The translations under genes and the position numbers were made by a program. A DNA stretch of 6,241 bases, from positions 1 through 6,241 of the forward strand of contig DATCKS010000450.1 in NCBI GenBank assembly GCA_036562265.1, given 5' to 3'. The notes below the pieces were generated by a model. That model had not been told where the DNA came from. It searched no databases and was given only the letters and a program-made list of their open reading frames with translations. The stretch is from DASVDK01 sp036562265 [NCBI: Thermodesulfobacteriota bacterium] (GTDB lineage: Bacteria; DASVDK01). Shown in pieces: positions 5,190-6,241 of this stretch (its first letter is position 1; every line of letters begins with the position of its first letter).

Positions 5190-6241
5190 ATGGCGGGGAA
5201 GGGGAGAGGCTCGCTCCGCGAGGTGCTCGCCGTCGCCACGCGTCTCGGCCTCACCTCGTTCGGTGGGCCGATCGCGCACCTCGGGTACTTCCACGAGGAG
5301 TACGTCGTCCGCCGCAGGTGGCTCGACGAGCGGAGCTATGCCGACCTTGTCGCCCTCTGCCAGTTCCTGCCGGGCCCGGCGAGCAGTCAGGTCGGCATCG
5401 CCGTCGGGATCCTCCGCGCGGGGCTTGCCGGGGGGCTTGCCGCCTGGCTCGGCTTCACCCTCCCGTCGGCGGTCGCCCTGGTGCTCTTCGCCCACGGCGT
5501 CGGCGCGATGGACGTCGGCGGGGCGGGCTGGCTGCACGGTCTCAAGGTGGTCGCCGTGGCGGTCGTCGCGCAGGCGGTCTTCGGGATGGCGCGGAGCCTG
5601 GCCCCCGATCGGCCGCGGGCGACGATCGCCGTCGCCGCCGCCGTCGCGGCCACGGCCTGGCCGACGGCCCTGGGACAGGTGGCGATCATCGCGTCGTCGG
5701 GGCTGGTCGGATGGCGCTGGCTCGCGGCGCCGCCCCCGGCCCCGAAGCCGGCCGTCCCGCTCCCGGTGACTCGCCGCCAGGCCGCGGCGGCCTTGCTCCT
5801 CTTCGCCGGCCTCCTCGTCGGGCTGCCTCTGGCGCGGCAGGTGGTGCCGAGCGAGACGCTCGCCGTCTTCGACAGCTTCTTCCGGGTCGGCTCGCTCGTC
5901 TTCGGCGGCGGCCACGTGGTCCTGCCGCTCCTCCAGGCCGAGGTCGTGCCGCCGGGATGGCTCACGACCGAGCAGTTCGTCGCCGGCTACGGCGCCGCCC
6001 AGGCGGTTCCGGGCCCGCTCTTCACGTTCGCCGCCTACCTCGGCGCGCTGATGCGGCCGGGGCCGGGCGGATGGGCCGGCGCGGCCCTCACGCTGACCGC
6101 GATCTTCCTGCCCTCGTTCCTCCTCGTCGTCGGGGCGCTGCCGTTCTGGGACCTCCTGCGCGGGCGAACGGGCTGGCGGGCGGCGCTTACGGGGATCAAC
6201 GCGGCCGTCGTCGGCCTCCTGCTCGCCGCCCTCTACCACCC
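5190..6241 (+). CDS. chrA: ChrA-family chromate transporter, 3'-truncated by window edge
   Basis: This is an inner-membrane transporter of the CHR superfamily; characterised members expel chromate. The frame is open from ATG 5190 to the edge: 350 codons plus two bases. Two-domain ChrA proteins run to about 390-400 residues, so roughly 40-50 are missing. The N-terminal CHR half (about 8-180) shows LTSFGGPIAHLGYF (21-34), RRRWLDE (41-47) and QFLPGPASSQ (58-67), hallmarks of the family. A Pro/Ala-rich linker (180-193) precedes the second half, with VFGGGHVVLPLL (237-248) and QAVPGPLFTFAAYLGA (271-286). The start fits family N-termini, with a short charged leader before LREV. No strong ribosome-binding site is seen (GGCGGG just upstream), and the gap to the ring gene is 11 bases. 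Co-transcription with the potassium genes is likely but a shared role is not established. Substrate is inferred from family; some members may carry other oxyanions. Confidence 0.93.
   Translation, partial: MAGKGRGSLREVLAVATRLGLTSFGGPIAHLGYFHEEYVVRRRWLDERSYADLVALCQFLPGPASSQVGIAVGILRAGLAGGLAAWLGFTLPSAVALVLFAHGVGAMDVGGAGWLHGLKVVAVAVVAQAVFGMARSLAPDRPRATIAVAAAVAATAWPTALGQVAIIASSGLVGWRWLAAPPPAPKPAVPLPVTRRQAAAALLLFAGLLVGLPLARQVVPSETLAVFDSFFRVGSLVFGGGHVVLPLLQAEVVPPGWLTTEQFVAGYGAAQAVPGPLFTFAAYLGALMRPGPGGWAGAALTLTAIFLPSFLLVVGALPFWDLLRGRTGWRAALTGINAAVVGLLLAALYH

Noticed and set aside
5175-6239. 354-codon open frame on the minus strand at the right end
   Set aside because: It is charged, low-complexity sequence with no family resemblance; the + strand of the same bases encodes an unmistakable ChrA protein.
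1-6241. CRISPR array, mobile element, toxin-antitoxin pair, tRNA/rRNA or defence system
   Set aside because: No spaced short repeats, transposase or integrase signatures, structural RNA motifs or non-coding space over 11 bases were seen; every base is accounted for by six recognisable genes and their junctions.

Overview
The window is a GC-rich bacterial chromosome segment. Third codon positions are almost all G or C, and CTC (Leu), ATC (Ile) and GTC (Val) are favoured. The whole length is coding on the + strand. Six genes lie head to tail with gaps of only 3, 10, 9, 4 and 11 bases, so a single polycistronic transcript is the simplest reading. No promoter or terminator is visible, and no stretch over 11 bases lacks a gene. 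The phylum cannot be named from this sequence; any GC-rich lineage would fit.

Layout: (1) bases 1-1087, the C-terminal five-sixths of a pyrimidine-nucleoside/thymidine phosphorylase, cut by the left edge; (2) 1091-2464 and (3) 2475-3854, two tandem paralogous pore subunits of a Ktr/Trk-type potassium transporter; (4) 3864-4523 and (5) 4528-5178, two paralogous RCK-domain regulatory subunits (KtrA/TrkA type); (6) 5190 to the right edge, a ChrA-family chromate transporter lacking its last few dozen residues. The chrA frame is still open at the right edge, so a start-to-stop ORF search would miss it.

The core is a duplicated Ktr system in the order pore-pore-ring-ring. A KtrB dimer carries K+ across the inner membrane and a cytoplasmic KtrA octamer opens or closes it on binding nucleotide. 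By hand count the two pores are about 73% identical and align without a gap after the first residues. The two ring proteins are only about 40% identical. The pores differ in two of four selectivity-filter loops, and the rings differ at the ATP-sensing arginine of the Rossmann loop. This suggests two functional flavours of one transporter, or mixed complexes, rather than simple gene dosage.

I found no CRISPR array, mobile element, RNA gene or clearly unknown system. What deserves attention is the paralogue divergence inside a familiar family.
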